DNA of 7,778 bases from an uncultured Collinsella sp. (GTDB lineage: Bacteria > Actinomycetota > Coriobacteriia > Coriobacteriales > Coriobacteriaceae). This document shows, in pieces, positions 5,613 to 7,778 of this stretch. Made by a program: the position numbers and the translations under genes. How positions within the stretch are numbered: the first letter of the stretch is position 1; every line of letters starts with the position of its first letter. The stretch spans positions 1-7,778 of the forward strand of contig URYT01000087.1 of assembly GCA_900552185.1 (NCBI GenBank). The letters run 5' to 3'. A model generated the notes under the pieces. That model made no database searches. It worked only from the letters and a program-made list of their open reading frames with translations, and had not been told where the DNA came from.

Positions 5613-6917
5613 ATGCAGACGATCTACCAGAAGATGGAAACCACCGAACTCGATGCCGCCATCGAGGCGCTCAAAGCCGAGGTCGCCGAGGTCAAGGCCA
5701 AGGGCCTGGCGCTCGACATGGCCCGCGGCAAGCCGTCGCCCTCCCAGGTGGACATCTCTCGACCCATGCTCGATATCCTCAATGCCGATGCCGATCTGCA
5801 CGACGGCAACGTCGACTGCTCCAACTACGGCTGCTTTGAGGGCATTCCCTCGGCGCGCAAGCTGGCGGGGGAGTTCCTGGGTTGCCCCGCCGAGCAGACA
5901 CTCGTGCTGGGTTCGTCGAGCCTTTTGATCGAACACGACATCGCCGGCATGTTCTGGCGCTGTGGCTCGTGCGGCAGCGAGCCCTGGGAGGCTTACGAGG
6001 CTGCGCACGACGGCAAGAAGGTCAAGTTCCTGTGCCCGGTTCCCGGCTACGATCGCCACTTTGGCATTACCGCCGACTTGGGTATCGAGAACGTTCCCGT
6101 CGCGATGACCGACAACGGCCCCGATATGGACGAGATCGAGCGCCTGGTTGCCGCCGACGATTCCATCAAGGGTATATGGTGCGTGCCCAAGTATTCCAAC
6201 CCCACGGGCATCACCTTTAGCGAGGACACTGTGCGTCGCCTGGTCGAGATGCCCACGGCCGCGCCCGATTTCCGCATCTTCTGGGACAACGCCTACTGCG
6301 TGCACGACCTGTACGACGAGACCGATGAGCTCGCAAACATTTTTGACCTCGCTCGCGCGGCGGGCACCGAGGACCGCGTGGTGGCCTTTGCCTCGACGTC
6401 CAAGATCACCTTCCCGGGCGCCGGTATCGGCTTTATCGGTGCGAGCCCCGCGGTCATCGCCGAGTTCTCCAAGCGCCTGAAGGCCGGCCTCATCAGTGCC
6501 GATAAGCTCAACCAGCTGCGTCACGTGCGCTTCCTTCCCACCATCGAGGCGGTCAAGGAGCACATGAAAAAGCATGCCGAGTTTTTGCGCCCGCGCTTTG
6601 AGGCCGTTGAGCGCAAGCTCACCGAGGGCTTGGGCGATACGGGTTGCGCTACTTGGACGCACCCCCGCGGCGGCTACTTTGTAAGCTTCGATGGTCCCGA
6701 GGGCTCGGCCCAAAAGGTCGCCGCGCTCTGCGCCGACCTGGGCGTCAAGCTCACACCGGCCGGCGCCACTTGGCCCTATGGCAAGGACCCGCGCGACACC
6801 AACATCCGCATCGCGCCGAGCTATCCCACGGTCGAGGACCTGGAGGCCGCGCTCGATGTGCTGGTGCTGGCCGTTAAGCTCGTCGCTGCCGAGCTTGCGC
6901 GTGCCGAGCGCGCCTAA
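5613..6917 (+). CDS. Aspartate aminotransferase, class I fold, subgroup Ic-like (PLP-dependent)
   Basis: A 434-residue cytoplasmic PLP enzyme, predicted to exchange the amino group between aspartate (or a related amino acid) and 2-oxoglutarate. Fold-type I landmarks: NYGCFEGIPSARKLAGEFLG (71-90), the substrate-side turn LGSSSLL (99-105), VPKYSNPTG with N196, FWDNAY with D225 contacting the pyridine nitrogen and Y228, STSKITFPG with the PLP-binding lysine K264, and NIRIAPS with R399, which should bind the substrate carboxylate. The spacing, and motifs such as FWDNAYCVHDLY and CPVPGYDRHF, match the aminotransferase family (Pfam Asp_aminotransf) that includes Corynebacterium AspT rather than E. 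coli AspC. GAAAGG (5599-5604) lies 8 bases before the ATG. A TATACT box precedes it, and no T-run terminator follows before the STAS gene 51 bases downstream. Substrate choice is inferred from the family. Confidence 0.9.
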   Translation: MQTIYQKMETTELDAAIEALKAEVAEVKAKGLALDMARGKPSPSQVDISRPMLDILNADADLHDGNVDCSNYGCFEGIPSARKLAGEFLGCPAEQTLVLGSSSLLIEHDIAGMFWRCGSCGSEPWEAYEAAHDGKKVKFLCPVPGYDRHFGITADLGIENVPVAMTDNGPDMDEIERLVAADDSIKGIWCVPKYSNPTGITFSEDTVRRLVEMPTAAPDFRIFWDNAYCVHDLYDETDELANIFDLARAAGTEDRVVAFASTSKITFPGAGIGFIGASPAVIAEFSKRLKAGLISADKLNQLRHVRFLPTIEAVKEHMKKHAEFLRPRFEAVERKLTEGLGDTGCATWTHPRGGYFVSFDGPEGSAQKVAALCADLGVKLTPAGATWPYGKDPRDTNIRIAPSYPTVEDLEAALDVLVLAVKLVAAELARAERA

Positions 6918-6948
6918 CGCGCGGCTTCCCGTACTATCCGCACTTTCG

Positions 6949-6966
6949 ATACGTAAAGGAGCGTAT
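6949..6966 (+). promoter_or_regulatory. Ribosome binding site of the STAS gene inside a small inverted repeat
   Basis: The ribosome binding site AAAGGAG (6955-6961) is flanked by ATACG (6949-6953) and CGTAT (6962-6966). The start codon follows at 6969. The five-pair stem would leave the site exposed in an 8-base loop. A possible -10 TACTAT lies at 6932-6937 without a clear -35, so a separate promoter is uncertain. Confidence 0.35.
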
Positions 6967-6968
6967 AC

Positions 6969-7283
6969 ATGGATTTGGGTATTTCCACCAACCCCACGCC
7001 AGAGCTCTACACCATTAAGGTAACCGGCGAGATCGATATCTCTAACGCCGATAGCCTGCGCAATGCCATCGACCTGGCGCTCGAGCAGCCCACCGAGGCC
7101 GTTGAGCTCGATTTTGCCCAGGTGAGCTACATCGATTCGACGGGCATTGGCGTGCTCGTGGGCGCTGCGCACCACGCGGTCGACCACGGCAAGCGCTTTA
7201 GCTGCACCAATGTGCAGCCCCCGGTGATGCGTGTGGTCCAGCTGTTGGGTGTCGACCAAGAGATTTCGATCACCGCTGCATAA
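6969..7283 (+). CDS. STAS-domain anti-sigma factor antagonist (SpoIIAA/RsbV type)
   Basis: A 104-residue single STAS domain. Visible features are the strand-turn TGEIDISNA (D23), a helix at about 28-40, the core VELDFAQVSYIDSTGIGVLVG (45-65, here cited by position) with D56 and the conserved phosphorylatable serine S57, and a C-terminal LLGVDQEI segment. In the known families, the unphosphorylated protein binds an RsbW/SpoIIAB-type kinase and so frees a sigma factor; phosphorylation of the serine reverses this. No partner kinase, phosphatase or sigma factor gene is in the window, so the partner must be encoded elsewhere. AAAGGAG (6955-6961) is 7 bases before the ATG. It may be transcribed with the upstream aminotransferase (51-base gap, no terminator) or from a weak TACTAT box. 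The STAS family is certain; the sigma factor or pathway it serves cannot be told. Confidence 0.9.
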   Translation: MDLGISTNPTPELYTIKVTGEIDISNADSLRNAIDLALEQPTEAVELDFAQVSYIDSTGIGVLVGAAHHAVDHGKRFSCTNVQPPVMRVVQLLGVDQEISITAA

Positions 7284-7288
7284 TCTTT

Positions 7289-7316
7289 GCCCCCCAAAAG
7301 GGCGTGCCGTTTGGCA
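7289..7316 (+). other. Two short hairpins after the STAS gene, weak 3' end
   Basis: A C-run (7290-7295), AAAA and GGG (7300-7302) can form a small stem, and TGCC-GTTT-GGCA (7305-7316) a four-pair stem. Neither is followed by a T-run, so this is at best a poor terminator of the STAS transcript. Confidence 0.25.
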
Positions 7317-7328
7317 TATGTTTGTGAT

Positions 7329-7356
7329 GCGCTCGGACGTTTTGGCGTCCGGGCGC
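7329..7356. repeat. Eleven-base-pair inverted repeat touching the tatA -10 box
   Basis: GCGCTCGGACG (7329-7339), loop TTTTGG, then CGTCCGGGCGC (7346-7356). All eleven pairs form if one T-G wobble is allowed. The right arm ends at the base before the -10 box TATACT, so the repeat fills the spacer and -35 region. No T-run follows on either strand, which argues against a terminator. It may be an operator, or a 3' stem of the STAS transcript. Confidence 0.5.
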
Positions 7357-7362
7357 TATACT
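7357..7362 (+). promoter_or_regulatory. -10 box of the tatA promoter
   Basis: TATACT, identical to the -10 box of the aminotransferase gene, lies 75 bases before the GTG start of tatA. The hexamer at the usual -35 distance (7334-7339, CGGACG) is poor and lies inside an inverted repeat, so an activator or another sigma factor could be involved. The predicted transcript start is about 7369-7370. Confidence 0.6.
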
Positions 7363-7405
7363 TGACCGAATGAATAGACGAGTTCCGGCCGAATGGCGCG
7401 GTGCG

Positions 7406-7425
7406 GGCTCGACTCACATCGAGCC
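7406..7425 (+). other. Hairpin directly before the tatA ribosome binding site
   Basis: GGCTCGA (7406-7412), loop CTCACA, then TCGAGCC (7419-7425) form a perfect seven-pair stem, two bases before GGAGG (7428-7432). In the predicted leader RNA it would stack next to the ribosome binding site without covering it. It may stabilise the 5' end or influence translation. Confidence 0.4.
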
Positions 7426-7437
7426 TTGGAGGTATGT

Positions 7438-7778
7438 GTGTTTGGTATTGGAGAGGGTGAGCTCGCGATCATCGTGGTCTTCGGCTTTTTGCTGTTTGGC
7501 CCGGATAAGCTCCCACAGATGGGCCGCACGATCGGCCGTGCCATCCGTCAGTTCCGCGAGACGCAGGAAAAGATGACGGCCGTTGTTCAGTCCGAGATTA
7601 TCGATCCGGTGAGCGAGGCCGCTTCGGCCCCGGTCAAGCCCAAGAAGGCTGCTGCGACCGACGACGATTCCGATGCGGACGAGGATGCCGCCGAGACGGC
7701 AGCGCCCGCCAAGAAGGAGACCTTTGCCGAGCGTCGCGCCCGTCTTGCTGCCGAGAAGGCCGCGAGCGAGGCTGGCGC
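7438..7778 (+). CDS. tatA: Sec-independent (twin-arginine) translocase subunit, TatA/TatB family, 5' part
   Basis: Partial gene: 113 codons are visible and the frame runs off the window. The start is GTG at 7438, five bases after GGAGG (7428-7432). The ATG at 7434 is only one base from GGAGG and its frame stops after eight codons. The protein shows the Tat layout: short N-terminus MFGIGEGE, one membrane helix at about 9-20, hinge FGPDKLP (F20, G21, P22), an amphipathic helix GRTIGRAIRQFRE (29-41), and a long charged, low-complexity tail rich in A, D, E and K from about 60. Such subunits form the pore or receptor that exports folded proteins bearing twin-arginine signals. Glu at position 8 and the long tail resemble TatB; many Gram-positive annotations still call such proteins TatA. 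A tatC gene would be expected nearby. The family is confident; the A or B type is open. Confidence 0.88.
   Translation, partial: MFGIGEGELAIIVVFGFLLFGPDKLPQMGRTIGRAIRQFRETQEKMTAVVQSEIIDPVSEAASAPVKPKKAAATDDDSDADEDAAETAAPAKKETFAERRARLAAEKAASEAG

Noticed and set aside
6908..6922. GCGCG and CGCGC around the aminotransferase stop codon as a terminator
   Set aside because: Five pairs only and no T-run, so I do not call a terminator here.
5571..7259. A 562-codon open frame on the minus strand opposite the aminotransferase and STAS genes
   Set aside because: It spans two well-supported genes and their gap. The long frame follows from C-ending codons on the plus strand, which remove stops from the complement.

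Overview
The window reads as ordinary chromosome from a high-GC anaerobic actinobacterium, most likely a Coriobacteriia gut species close to Collinsella. This rests on the GC-rich, C-ending codon use, AAAGGAG/GGAGG ribosome binding sites, TATACT-like -10 boxes, and this set of protein families. I could not run a database search, so the genus is inference.

Layout: (1) 1-1048, 3' part of a BrnQ-type branched-chain amino acid carrier. (2) 1164-2120, a ROK-family sugar kinase, probably glucokinase. (3) 2121-2200, a small palindromic repeat element. (4) 2287-3210, the manganese-dependent family II inorganic pyrophosphatase ppaC, closed by a strong terminator. (5) 3211-3476, a 266-base gap holding that terminator, several possible RNA stems and a second intrinsic terminator only 33 bases before the next start codon. 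(6) 3477-4835, the Na+/H+ antiporter nhaA. (7) 4836-5208, a gene-free stretch with three terminator-like hairpins around an AT-rich, possibly structured core. (8) 5209-5463 on the minus strand, an 84-residue protein of unknown function. (9) 5613-6917, a class I (subgroup Ic-like) aspartate aminotransferase. (10) 6969-7283, a single-domain STAS anti-sigma factor antagonist. (11) 7438 to the end, a TatA/TatB-family translocase subunit with a GTG start, cut by the window edge.

All genes are on the plus strand except the 84-residue one, which converges with nhaA and diverges from the aminotransferase. Most genes look like single transcription units with their own ribosome binding site, often with a recognisable -10 box. 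The aminotransferase and STAS gene could be co-transcribed, because no terminator separates them. The functions are housekeeping: amino acid uptake, sugar phosphorylation, pyrophosphate removal, Na+ extrusion, transamination, a stress or sigma-factor switch, and protein export. BrnQ carriers consume, and NhaA restores, the Na+ gradient; that link is physiological inference, not an operon.

I found no defence system, mobile gene cassette, CRISPR array or tRNA/rRNA. The parts least explained by the genes are non-coding: the repeat after the ROK gene, the nhaA leader with its terminator and duplicated terminator arm, the AT-rich core at about 4967-5161, and the palindromes beside the tatA promoter and before the small minus-strand gene.
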